Below are positions 52,403 through 60,600 of a stretch of DNA of 64,000 bases, one piece after another (the stretch's first letter is position 1; every line of letters starts with the position of its first letter). The stretch is from contig NZ_NQMO01000003.1 in the NCBI RefSeq assembly GCF_002257645.1, positions 186,001 through 250,000 on the forward strand. The letters are read 5' to 3'. The notes beneath the pieces were generated by a model. It worked only from the letters and a program-made list of their open reading frames with translations, made no database searches and was not told the DNA's origin. The position numbers and the translations under genes were made by a program. This DNA comes from Paenibacillus sp. XY044 (GTDB lineage Bacteria; Bacillota; Bacilli; Paenibacillales; Paenibacillaceae).

Positions 52403-53242
52403 TTGAAGCGGCAAAGCCATTTGCTGACCCTTCCGTCGATGCCTTTTTTCTGTTTTCCGGAATCGGTCGGCTTTTACCGGAACGACCCGGGGCACAGTGT
52501 ATTCCGGGAGGCAGGGGCATTGAACAATTTCAACATTCATTACGTGGCTGCAGGCAAAGGGTACGTGGAAGTGGAGGATGTGGTCCATGAACTCGGACCG
52601 GGGGAAGCGGTGCTGTATTTCCCGATGCAGCGCCAGCGATACTACAGCAGCGAGGAGGATCCGTGGGATATCCGCTGGTTTCACTTCTACGGCAGCGGGC
52701 TGCAGGATTATTTGATCGAACGTGGGCTGCATCACAGTCTTCTATGGACGATCCGCCAATCGGCGTCGTTCGAGCAGGCGCATGAAAACCTGCTGCAGGA
52801 GGCGGAGGAGCACCGGATGCTCCACCCGGTCCGCCTTTCGACGCTTACCTATGCGCTGCTGGCTGAATTTATCGAGCATGCCACTCCTTTGTCTCCGGTC
52901 AAATCGAACAACTCGGGCAGCCGGATTCTGGAGCTGCTGCCGGTGATGCAGCAGGAGGCGGTCAAGCCGTTCATTCTGGAGGATTGGGCGGGCCGGCTCG
53001 ATGTTTCTACCTATTACTTCTGCAAGCTGTTCCGGAGTGTGACCGAGATGACGCCGATGGAGTTCATCACCCGCTGCCGCCTGCAAATGGCGAAGCAGTG
53101 GCTGCTCGAGCGAAAGAACACGACGATTGGGCAAATTGCCGAGGAAGCGGGTTATCCAAGCGTGAGCTATTTCAACAAGCGCTTTATGGAACATGAGGGG
53201 ATGACCCCCTCGGCTTACCGGCGGTTATACGGCGGGGCGTGA
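52403..53242 (+). CDS. AraC-family transcriptional regulator
   Basis: Activator-type regulator of 279 residues. The N-terminal cupin-like sensor (residues about 15-150, with NFNIHYVAAGKGYVEVEDVVHELGPGEAVLYFPMQRQRYY) is followed by two helix-turn-helix units (LDVSTYYFCKLFRSVTEMTPMEFITRCRLQMAKQWL and TIGQIAEEAGYPSVSYFNKRFMEHEGMTPSAYRRLY). It starts with a TTG at 52403 behind GAGGTGAGAG. It is divergent from the Gfo/Idh/MocA and aldo/keto reductase operon over an AT-rich 128-base region that carries two TTGCGAT-type copies. A terminator follows. Confidence 0.92.
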   Translation: MKRQSHLLTLPSMPFFCFPESVGFYRNDPGHSVFREAGALNNFNIHYVAAGKGYVEVEDVVHELGPGEAVLYFPMQRQRYYSSEEDPWDIRWFHFYGSGLQDYLIERGLHHSLLWTIRQSASFEQAHENLLQEAEEHRMLHPVRLSTLTYALLAEFIEHATPLSPVKSNNSGSRILELLPVMQQEAVKPFILEDWAGRLDVSTYYFCKLFRSVTEMTPMEFITRCRLQMAKQWLLERKNTTIGQIAEEAGYPSVSYFNKRFMEHEGMTPSAYRRLYGGA

Positions 53243-53363
53243 ACGTGCCTGATCTGTGAGCGATCCGTTGGGGATACATCTGCATCTGTCCCATTGTAAT
53301 GATCCTTCCTGCCATCTGATCGAATGGCACAATTTCTCCTACCACTCTTAAAAAATTTCAACA

Positions 53364-53401
53364 ATAAAGCCGGTGCCTCCATCAGGAGGTTCCGGCTTTA
53401 T
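53364..53401. terminator. Terminator between convergent araC-type and lacI-type genes
   Basis: ATAAAGCCGG-T-GCCTCC pairs with GGAGG-TT-CCGGCTTTAT around ATCA. The two flanking genes point at it from either side. The rest of 53243-53479 holds no gene I can support. Confidence 0.8.
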
Positions 53402-53479
53402 GCTCTATTGCTTGTGTATTTTTAGTCTTTTGCCTGTCCATTTCTTGTTCCTGTCGTTGTTGAATTGCCCTCCGGCATG

Positions 53480-54517
53480 TCAATCCTTCTCGATACCGTC
53501 ACGGGGGGCTGGCCCGCTGGACCCTCGTTTCAGGAGTGTCGTGGGCAAAAGAAGTTCGGTATACGGATGTTCGGGATGATCCATCCGCCAGAACAGCTGC
53601 TCCACGGCCTTTCTTCCGTACAGCTTCAGATCTACATCCATCGTTGTGATTTGGGGCGTGGACACCTGGGACAAATAACCGTTGTCGAAGCTGACGACGG
53701 AGACGTCCTCCGGCACGCGGTAACCCGATTGCTGCAGGGCCGAATTCAGGTAAAAACCAAGCCCGTCGTTGACGCAGAACCAAGCCGTCGGCAGCTGTGG
53801 CAGCGCTTTTATTTTTTGCGAAATGTAATCCGTATTTTCCACGGCATCTTTGATCACCCATGGCTCGTGGATCTCCAGTCCGAAGTCGTTCATCGCCAGT
53901 ACGTATCCTTCCCAGCGCTCGTAATAACTTGGTGAAAACGAAGTGTTGGCCATTAGGCCGATCTCCCGATGCCCCAGCTCTGTCAAGTGACGGATAGCCT
54001 CATAAGCGCTGAACCGGTTATTGGTTAAAATGCTGTCAGCATGGATAGAGGGATGATGATGGTCGATGAGGACCGTCGGTTTACCCATGTTTGTAATGGT
54101 GTTTATATAGTCCGTTGTAATGTGAGACAGAACGAGAATGCCGTCCACGGATTGATTGAGCAGAAACGAAGGGAGAGCCAGCTTATCAGCCGACTGCTTG
54201 CTGATCGATTGGATCAGAAGATTTTTCCCTCTGCGCACCGTTTCCTGTTCGATGCTTAAATAAATTTCACCAAAGAAACTTTTCATAGAAAAGGCAAAAT
54301 CAGAGGCGATCAGCGCAATATTTCCGGTCTGTTCCAGCTCGCCGGAGCGGCGCTTACGATTTTGCGAATACACATATCCCAACCGGTGTGCCGTCTCAAG
54401 GATTAGCTTCCGCGTATCTTCGCTGACCCCGTCTTTGCCCGACAGCGCCTGGGATACGGAATTCTTCGATATATTCAGCTGCTCAGCAATATCCTGCATG
54501 GTTACTTTATCCTTCAT
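53480..54517 (-). CDS. LacI-family transcriptional regulator of the mannoside locus
   Basis: Repressor of 345 residues with the LacI helix-turn-helix (VTMQDIAEQLNISKNSVSQALSG, then DTRKLILETAHRLGYVY) and a periplasmic-binding-protein-like sensor from about residue 70 (NIALIASDFAF...). The usual hinge helix (N-x-x-A-R-x-L) is not seen; the linker reads SQNRKRRSGELEQTG. The ATG at 54517 follows GAGGTG. It is divergent from a sugar importer, glycosidase and phosphorylase operon, across a region with two perfect palindromes of the LacI type. Inducer probably a mannoside or gluco-oligosaccharide. Confidence 0.92.
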   Translation of the reverse strand: MKDKVTMQDIAEQLNISKNSVSQALSGKDGVSEDTRKLILETAHRLGYVYSQNRKRRSGELEQTGNIALIASDFAFSMKSFFGEIYLSIEQETVRRGKNLLIQSISKQSADKLALPSFLLNQSVDGILVLSHITTDYINTITNMGKPTVLIDHHHPSIHADSILTNNRFSAYEAIRHLTELGHREIGLMANTSFSPSYYERWEGYVLAMNDFGLEIHEPWVIKDAVENTDYISQKIKALPQLPTAWFCVNDGLGFYLNSALQQSGYRVPEDVSVVSFDNGYLSQVSTPQITTMDVDLKLYGRKAVEQLFWRMDHPEHPYTELLLPTTLLKRGSSGPAPRDGIEKD

Positions 54518-54611
54518 ATGACACCTCAATCTTTGTTTTGCCTGCATAATTGGAGTTCTTTATAAGAAACTTAAAAGAAGTCAGTATTTAAATGAATCAC
54601 ATTACAATAAA

Positions 54612-54625
54612 TTGTAACGTTACAA
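54612..54625. promoter_or_regulatory. LacI-type operator 1
   Basis: TTGTAACGTTACAA is a perfect 14-base palindrome with the central CG typical of LacI-family sites. It lies 95 bases upstream of the regulator gene. A second palindrome TTACAAT-AA-ATTGTAA (54602-54617) overlaps its left half, so three TTGTAA/TTACAA half-sites stand side by side. Confidence 0.75.
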
Positions 54626-54680
54626 GCAATACATGTAAAGAGCCTTTATACAAAAACATTATTCTGTCGTTAATAAGGTG

Positions 54681-54709
54681 TTGACAAGGAGTTTGTAATG
54701 CACAATAAT
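54681..54709 (+). promoter_or_regulatory. Sigma-A promoter of the mannoside operon
   Basis: TTGACA (54681-54686), a 17-base spacer, then AATAAT (54704-54709). The predicted transcript begins near 54716, so operator 2 falls about 30 bases inside it. Confidence 0.65.
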
Positions 54710-54716
54710 AGGGTTA

Positions 54717-54730
54717 CACAAGCGCTTACA
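54717..54730. promoter_or_regulatory. cre-like half site
   Basis: On the minus strand TGTAAGCGCTTGTG shows the left cre half TGTAANCG exactly but departs from the consensus in the last three defined positions. It sits at the expected transcription start. Possible CcpA site or a degenerate LacI-type site. Confidence 0.4.
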
Positions 54731-54745
54731 AAATATCCAGTAATC

Positions 54746-54769
54746 TTATTTTGTAACGTTACAAAATAA
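54746..54769. promoter_or_regulatory. LacI-type operator 2
   Basis: ATTTTGTAACGTTACAAAAT is the core of a 24-base perfect palindrome with the same TTGTAACGTTACAA centre as operator 1. It is 69 bases ahead of the binding-protein start and downstream of the promoter, where a bound repressor would block elongation. The two operator centres are 139 bases apart, which would permit looping. Confidence 0.8.
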
Positions 54770-54837
54770 TGTTTCTAGTCTTAGGAAATGATGGTTTCAA
54801 TTTTTTGAGACAATTTTTTGAGGAGGTCAACGATTCG

Positions 54838-56151
54838 ATGAAAAGAAAAATGCTCGGACTTCTGGCTTTGGTGTTGGTGTTATCCTCCATGCTCGCAGCC
54901 TGCGGTTCCAAAAAGCAAAGCGCAACGACGGCGGATGGTGTGACGACCATTGAGTTTTGGGCGGCAGCCAATCCGACGCAGCAAGCCTTCTGGGAGAAGA
55001 TGGCTAAGGCGTACGAACAGACCAATTCTAAAGTCAAAATCAACGTCAGTGTCATCAAGGAATCTCCAAGCTCCGAGGCCAGCATCCAGGCTGCGATTGC
55101 CGGGGGAAGCGCTCCGACCATTTCGGAAAACATCAACCGCGGCTTTGCCGCCCAGCTTGCAAACAGCAAAGCGCTAGTGCCTCTTGATACGCTAAGCGGA
55201 TTTAACGATATCGTCACCACCCGTAACATGAAAAATACGATTGAACCATGGAAATTCGCCGATGGGCATCAATACGTGCTTCCGATTTACTCCAATGCGA
55301 TGCTGTTCGGCTGGCGCCTTGACCTGCTGAAAGAGCTGGGGTACAACGAGCCGCCTAAGACCTACAGCGAAGCGCTTGAAGTGAATAAGAAGCTGAAGGC
55401 GAAATATCCGGACAAATACTTCTGGGCCAAAGCGGACCTCGCCGATCCGACGGCATGGAAGAGATGGTTTGACTTCTTCATGCTGTATAACGCGGCTTCA
55501 GGCGGCAACAAATTCATTGAAGGCGACAAGTTCGTCGGCGATGAGAAGGCCGGCGTCGAAACGCTGAAGTTCATTGACGATCTCCGTAAGGACAAGGGCA
55601 TTCTGGCACAAAACGTGCAGGATCCGTTTGAGACCGGTACAAGCCTCTTTATCGACCTCGGTCCTTGGACCTTTACGAACTGGGCAGAGAAGTACCCGGA
55701 CATGAAATACAACCAGAACTATACGCTGAGTATGCCTCCGGTACCTGACGGCGTAGATCCGAAAGATTCTAAAACGTTTGCCGATACGAAAGGGCTTGTG
55801 ATCTACGCGTCGGCCACCAAGGAGCAGCAACAGGCGGCGATGGATTTTGTGAAGTGGGTCTATTCGGATCCGAAAAACGACGCTCAGTGGTTTGACGAAA
55901 CGAAGCTGCCGCCGGCGCGCGACGACCTGACCACGAACGAATCCTTCAAGGCGATTTTGGACAAAAATCCGGAACTGAAGCCTTATGCGGAAAATGTGCC
56001 GAATGCAGTACCGCCGATGGATAATCCGAAATATAACGATTTGCAAACCTTTATTGGACAAGAAGCTTGGAACAAGGTCGTCCGCGGGGAGATCGATCCG
56101 GCCGCAGGATGGGCGAACATGAAGAAAGCCATTGAAGGGGATCTTCAATAA
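54838..56151 (+). CDS. Extracellular sugar-binding lipoprotein (family 1) of the mannoside locus
   Basis: CUT1 binding protein of 437 residues. The lipobox is MLAAC (Cys22). The mature part starts VTTIEFWAAANPTQQAFWEKMAKAYEQTNSKVKINV. The later phrase PWKFADGHQYVLPIYSNAMLFGWRLDLLKELG is typical of the family. I chose the ATG at 54838 because AGGAGG precedes it and the upstream in-frame residues are not a signal peptide. First gene of the mannoside operon, downstream of operator 2. Confidence 0.92.
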   Translation: MKRKMLGLLALVLVLSSMLAACGSKKQSATTADGVTTIEFWAAANPTQQAFWEKMAKAYEQTNSKVKINVSVIKESPSSEASIQAAIAGGSAPTISENINRGFAAQLANSKALVPLDTLSGFNDIVTTRNMKNTIEPWKFADGHQYVLPIYSNAMLFGWRLDLLKELGYNEPPKTYSEALEVNKKLKAKYPDKYFWAKADLADPTAWKRWFDFFMLYNAASGGNKFIEGDKFVGDEKAGVETLKFIDDLRKDKGILAQNVQDPFETGTSLFIDLGPWTFTNWAEKYPDMKYNQNYTLSMPPVPDGVDPKDSKTFADTKGLVIYASATKEQQQAAMDFVKWVYSDPKNDAQWFDETKLPPARDDLTTNESFKAILDKNPELKPYAENVPNAVPPMDNPKYNDLQTFIGQEAWNKVVRGEIDPAAGWANMKKAIEGDLQ

Positions 56152-56165
56152 AAGGAGTCTTCTGC

Positions 56166-57041
56166 ATGAAAGAAAACAATAATCGGTTGGGCTGGCTGTT
56201 CGCCAGTCCCTACCTTATTTACTCCCTCGTATTTTTCCTGATTCCGCTCGTTTGGTCTTTTTATTTGTCTTTTACCAACTGGGACTTGATCGCTCCCGAA
56301 TATGACTTTGTCGGTTTTGACAATTTTGCCAAGGCACTGAAATCTCCGGGCGTGCACGCCGCGTTCTGGGTCACGTACAAATTCATGATGGTATTCGTGC
56401 CATTGGTTGTCGTTCTTTCGCTGGTCGTTTCGATCCTTGTGCACAGTCTTCCACGGTTAAAAAGCTTGTTTCTCATCGGCTTTTTTCTGCCGTACCTGTC
56501 TTCCGGCGTCGTTTCGGCGCTGATCGTGAAAGGTTTGCTGTCTTACAACAGCCCCGTCAACACGGCGCTGCGAAAAATAGGCATTAACATCGACTGGCTG
56601 GGGACCTCCTGGTCGGCCCTACTGATCGTCGGCATGATTATGGCTTGGAAATTTACCGGGTACTACGCGCTCATTCTGACGTCGGGCCTGGAAAGCATAG
56701 ATCACGAAGTGTACGAGGCGGCTGCCATCGACGGAGTTACCGGCCGGCAGCGCTTTTGGAAAATTACGCTTCCGCTGCTGTACCCCGCGCTCTATACGAC
56801 GCTGATTCTCGCTTTCGGCGTAACCTTCGGCATTTTCACCGAGGTATACCAGCTGACTGGCGGAGGTCCGAACAATGCCACCAACACGTGGCAGATGGAA
56901 ATTTACAGCCAGGCGTTCAAAAATCTGCAGGCCGGTTATGCGTCCGCGGTGGCGCTGCTCGCCTCGGTAGCTACCTTTATTTCGATCTTTATCATCCGGA
57001 AACTGCTAGAAAAGTGGGGTGCGCGAAATGGTTGGGTCTAA
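56166..57041 (+). CDS. Sugar ABC transporter permease (MalF type)
   Basis: Membrane subunit of 291 residues, six helices. The EAA loop is EAAAIDGVTGRQRFWKITLPLLYPALY and the periplasmic segment QLTGGGPNNATNTWQMEIYSQ is standard. ATG at 56166 is 14 bases after the binding-protein gene with AAAGGAG between. No ATPase gene is seen in the visible operon, so an MsmX-like ATPase elsewhere is expected. Confidence 0.92.
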   Translation: MKENNNRLGWLFASPYLIYSLVFFLIPLVWSFYLSFTNWDLIAPEYDFVGFDNFAKALKSPGVHAAFWVTYKFMMVFVPLVVVLSLVVSILVHSLPRLKSLFLIGFFLPYLSSGVVSALIVKGLLSYNSPVNTALRKIGINIDWLGTSWSALLIVGMIMAWKFTGYYALILTSGLESIDHEVYEAAAIDGVTGRQRFWKITLPLLYPALYTTLILAFGVTFGIFTEVYQLTGGGPNNATNTWQMEIYSQAFKNLQAGYASAVALLASVATFISIFIIRKLLEKWGARNGWV

Positions 57042-57867
57042 ACGCAGCCGCAAATCCAGTCTGGCCATCCGGTATATCATCGCAGGAATATTGCTGATCG
57101 TGATAGTGTATCCGTATTTGTACATGGTGCTGAATTCGTTTGCCGACTGGACGCAGGTGGATCGAAAGCTGATTCCGAGTTCGTATACGCTGAAGTCATA
57201 CACCTGGCTGTTTACAGGCGGGGAGACGGGAATCACCCGGCCCTGGCTGGGCGCTTTTGTAAACAGTATCATCGTGTCGCTGCTGTCGACCTTCCTCATG
57301 ATGATGTTCGGGGTGATGGTCGCGTATGCCCTTTCGAAGCTGAAATGGCGCGGCAGGGATACCATCAACAACTTCATTTTGTTCCATATGTTTTTTCCGG
57401 CCATCATTCTGCTGATTCCGAGCTTTCTGATTATTCAAAAGCTGGGCTGGTACGACACCTACTGGGCGCTGATTATCCCGAAAGGGGTCAGCCTTTGGGC
57501 GATCTTCATGTACACGAACTTCTTCAAGGCGGTACCATCTGTATTTATTGAAGCGGCCAAGCTGGACGGAGCAAGGGATTTCCAAATTTTGTACAAAATC
57601 ATGATGCCGATGTCCAAGTCCATCACCAGCGTCGTCTTTCTGTTCCTGCTGATGGAGCGCTGGACCGAGCTGCTGTGGGATATGATCATGGTCCGCAGCG
57701 ACGGGATGCTGACACTCAACGTCCTGCTTTCGCAGATGTTCGGTCCGTACGGAACGTATCCGGGACCGCTGTACGCGGGATCCGTGCTGCTGTCCCTGCC
57801 GATCATCATCTTGTTTATCATCTTCGGAAAAAACTTCCAGAAGGGCATGCAGGTCAGCTTGAAATAG
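57028..57867 (+). CDS. Carbohydrate ABC transporter permease (MalG type)
   Basis: Second membrane subunit, about 279 residues, six helices. The EAA loop is EAAKLDGARDFQILYKIMMPMSKSITS. The ATG at 57028 lies inside the end of the previous gene (14-base overlap), so translation is coupled; an in-frame GTG at 57019 is an alternative. Thirty bases separate it from the GH13 gene. Confidence 0.9.
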   Translation: MVGSKRSRKSSLAIRYIIAGILLIVIVYPYLYMVLNSFADWTQVDRKLIPSSYTLKSYTWLFTGGETGITRPWLGAFVNSIIVSLLSTFLMMMFGVMVAYALSKLKWRGRDTINNFILFHMFFPAIILLIPSFLIIQKLGWYDTYWALIIPKGVSLWAIFMYTNFFKAVPSVFIEAAKLDGARDFQILYKIMMPMSKSITSVVFLFLLMERWTELLWDMIMVRSDGMLTLNVLLSQMFGPYGTYPGPLYAGSVLLSLPIIILFIIFGKNFQKGMQVSLK

Positions 57868-57897
57868 GTCCTGCGCGATAGGAAGGAGCGAATCTCC

Positions 57898-59559
57898 ATG
57901 GGAGAGAAGACGGTGGCTGCAGCGACACCCTGGTGGAAAAGCAGCGTTTTTTATGAAATCTACATGCCGAGCTTTTGTGACGGGAACGGGGATGGCACCG
58001 GCGATTTCCAGGGATTGACCTCCAGGCTGGATTACTTGCGGGATCTGGGAATCGGGGGCATCTGGCTAACACCGTTTTATCCCTCGCCGCGCGTAGATAA
58101 CGGGTATGACATCTCGGGTTATTATGGGGTGGACCCGGTGTTCGGGACGCTGGCTGACTTTGACCGTTTCGTCCGGGAAGCCCGCCGCCGCGGCATTCGC
58201 GTGATTGCGGATCTGGTGCTGAATCATACGTCCGCCGAGCATCCCTGGTTCATGGAGTCCCGCTCATCACGGACGAGTCCCAAGCGGGATTGGTATATCT
58301 GGAAGGATGCCGTGGACGGCGGCACACCGAACAATTGGGAGTCCTTTTTCGGAGGGACGGCATGGGAATGGGATGAGGCGACTGGACAGTATTATTACCA
58401 TGCCTTCGCCAAAGAGCAGGTAGATCTCAACTGGGCGAATCCCGAGGTCAGGGGTGCGATGAAGGAAGTGATGTCGTTTTGGCTCGGCCGCGGGATTGAT
58501 GGTTTCCGGCTGGACGTCATCAATTTCCTGAAGGTATCCGGGCAGTTCCAGGGGAACCCGGTCACGGCGAACGGCGAACAGGATCACCGGTTCGACCAAA
58601 ACCAGGAGGGTATTTTGGAGGCCATCCGCGATATTTGCGAATTCGTGCGGTCTCAGAACAAAGATGTATTTATGGTAGGCGAAGTCGGTTCCGAGGATAT
58701 GGAGGTGCTGCGCCGGTACAGCGGCGGGGACCTGCTGGACGTGGTGTTTAATTTTAACCTGGGCAGCCGCAAGGAACTGAAGGTCAAGGAGATGTTTGCC
58801 GAACTTGCTCGGATGGAGGAGCTTCACCAGCCGGAACAGGTGCCAACGATCTTCTTCAGCAGCCATGACATGCCGCGGCATTATAGCCGGTTTTCCTCTG
58901 GAGAGGATACCCTGGACCTCTGCACCGCCAAGCTGATGGCGGCATTGATGCTGACCGCCAAAGGCGTTCCCTTCATTTATTACGGTGATGAAATCGGCAT
59001 GCGGGACTTCGTGCCGGCGGACATCGGGCAAATGCGCGATATTCAGGGGCTGACGGCATACCGGATGGCAGTGGAATCGGGGATGTCGGAGGCCGATGCG
59101 CTTGCCGCCGCAATTTCCCGAAGCCGGGATCACTCCAGAACGCCGATGCAGTGGGACGGGAGCCGTTACGGCGGATTTTCACAGCACGGGTCGTGGATAC
59201 CTCTCGGTCCGTCGTCCCGGCAGGTTCACGTTGAGAAGCAGTTGGGAAGCTCGCACGCACTGCTAAAATTTTACCGCTCCCTCATCCGGCTGCGCGACAG
59301 GCATAAGGCACTCCAAACCGGGAAGTACACCTTTCTGAAGCTGAAAGGGGAGTGTATTTGCTACGGCCGGCAATCGGAGGAGGAAGAGATTTGGGTTGCG
59401 CTTAATTTCGGTAACTATGCATGCGATCTGAGCGAAATGGGTGCTGGCGCTGGCTCTTATAGGCTGCTGCTGACAAGCGGAGACGAATCCGGGAGAATGC
59501 AACAGGACTCCTTGGTTGCCGGTCCCTACGAGGCTTCGGTCTGGGTTATCGAAATGTGA
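57898..59559 (+). CDS. GH13 family alpha-glucosidase-like enzyme
   Basis: Retaining alpha-glycosidase of 553 residues, cytoplasmic (no signal peptide). Opening WWKSSVFYEIYMPSFCDGNGDGTGDFQGL and region I DLVLNHTS are those of the oligo-1,6-glucosidase/maltase branch. Predicted catalytic residues are Asp206 (GFRLDVINF, nucleophile), Glu262 (MVGEVGS, acid/base) and Asp324 (SSHDMPR). The last motif usually reads NNHDQPR or close, so the Ser-Ser is a variation next to the active site. It follows the importer by 30 bases and precedes mannoside-active genes, which suggests that the imported glycan carries alpha-linked glucose or mannose as well as beta-mannose. Confidence 0.9.
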   Translation: MGEKTVAAATPWWKSSVFYEIYMPSFCDGNGDGTGDFQGLTSRLDYLRDLGIGGIWLTPFYPSPRVDNGYDISGYYGVDPVFGTLADFDRFVREARRRGIRVIADLVLNHTSAEHPWFMESRSSRTSPKRDWYIWKDAVDGGTPNNWESFFGGTAWEWDEATGQYYYHAFAKEQVDLNWANPEVRGAMKEVMSFWLGRGIDGFRLDVINFLKVSGQFQGNPVTANGEQDHRFDQNQEGILEAIRDICEFVRSQNKDVFMVGEVGSEDMEVLRRYSGGDLLDVVFNFNLGSRKELKVKEMFAELARMEELHQPEQVPTIFFSSHDMPRHYSRFSSGEDTLDLCTAKLMAALMLTAKGVPFIYYGDEIGMRDFVPADIGQMRDIQGLTAYRMAVESGMSEADALAAAISRSRDHSRTPMQWDGSRYGGFSQHGSWIPLGPSSRQVHVEKQLGSSHALLKFYRSLIRLRDRHKALQTGKYTFLKLKGECICYGRQSEEEEIWVALNFGNYACDLSEMGAGAGSYRLLLTSGDESGRMQQDSLVAGPYEASVWVIEM

Positions 59560-59616
59560 ACCAGGTTAATGGAACGGACTTAGAGGACTTAACTATGATC
59601 AAGTAGGGGGATTATC

Positions 59617-60573
59617 GTGTTGAACGTGAACAAAACAGACGTGAAAACATGCCGTGTGCTGCTGGAACAGTACATGGAGAGCCGGGAAGGAACCGCTCCG
59701 GCACATACGGCCGAGAAGATGTTTTTTGCCGGCGTCGGAGACCGGGATGTGTACAACATCACGGCTCCATTCGAGGATGAAGGCCGGACCGTCATCGCAG
59801 GCCGGGTGGAATCCCGGGACAGTGAGCATTCCCAGGTCGTGTTCTTCGTGGAAAACGACGGTGCCTGGGTGCCGCTTGAAGGAGCGCCTATACTCGAACT
59901 GCAGGACCCGTTTCACACCCGGATTGGCGGAGAGCTGATCATGGGCGGAGTTCAGATTTACCCGCACCCGGAGAAAGAGGGAGCGCTCATGTGGCGCACG
60001 GCTTTTTACCGGGGCGGCCGCATCTCGGATTTGAAGCTGTTTTTCACCGGTCCGGACGGCATGAAGGATCTGCGCCTTACCGCACTGCCGGACGGCGGAA
60101 TCGGCGTATTCACCCGCCCGCAGGGCGATAAAGGCGGCCGCGGCCAGATCGGTTATTTCCGGGCCGAATCGCTGGACGACTTGACCGTACAGGCGATTGA
60201 GGAAGCCCCGCTCCTGGACGGACAATTCATCCCCGAAGAATGGGGAGGGGCCAATGAAATCCATGTGCTGAACAACGGCCTTCTCGGTGTGCTGGGACAT
60301 ACGGCCTGTTTCGATGCCGAAGGCGATCGTCATTATTATCCCATGATTTTTGTGCTCGATCCGCAGACGGCTGCGTTTTCCGATATGATGCTGATTGCCG
60401 TGCGGGCTGATTTTCTGCCAGGTCCGGCCAAACGCGAAGACCTTCAGGACGTCGTGTTCAGCGGCGGCCTCGTGCGCGGCGGCGACGGGACGGCGGTGCT
60501 GTATGCGGGAACAAGCGATGCGGAGGCGCAGCGTCTGATCATAGCCGATCCTTTTGCGAGATTCGAATCCTAG
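59617..60573 (+). CDS. DUF1861 family beta-propeller protein, probable mannoside-active enzyme
   Basis: A 318-residue protein that matches DUF1861 by overall sequence (FFAGVGDRDVYNITAPFEDEGRTVIAGRVESRDSEHSQVVFF). Its repeated beta-strand blades resemble five-bladed propeller glycosidases (GH32/43/62/130). The segment KDLRLTALPDGGIGVFTR (Asp151) lines up by eye with EDPRVTQIGDTYYIYFS of the neighbouring GH130 protein, where the Asp lies in a catalytic motif. The start codon is a TTG at 59617 behind GGGGG, or a nearby alternative. It lies between a GH13 and a GH130 gene. Function is inferred from fold and context; no activity is established here. Confidence 0.75.
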   Translation: MLNVNKTDVKTCRVLLEQYMESREGTAPAHTAEKMFFAGVGDRDVYNITAPFEDEGRTVIAGRVESRDSEHSQVVFFVENDGAWVPLEGAPILELQDPFHTRIGGELIMGGVQIYPHPEKEGALMWRTAFYRGGRISDLKLFFTGPDGMKDLRLTALPDGGIGVFTRPQGDKGGRGQIGYFRAESLDDLTVQAIEEAPLLDGQFIPEEWGGANEIHVLNNGLLGVLGHTACFDAEGDRHYYPMIFVLDPQTAAFSDMMLIAVRADFLPGPAKREDLQDVVFSGGLVRGGDGTAVLYAGTSDAEAQRLIIADPFARFES

Positions 60574-60600
60574 TTTATACATCGAAGGAGCTTGATCCCA

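Noticed and set aside
54602..54640. Possible TnrA/GlnR box among the TTACA/TGTAA motifs
   Set aside because: The spacing between TGTAA and TTACA/TNACA halves is two bases or does not equal seven, so the pattern fits a LacI operator and not TGTNA-N7-TNACA.
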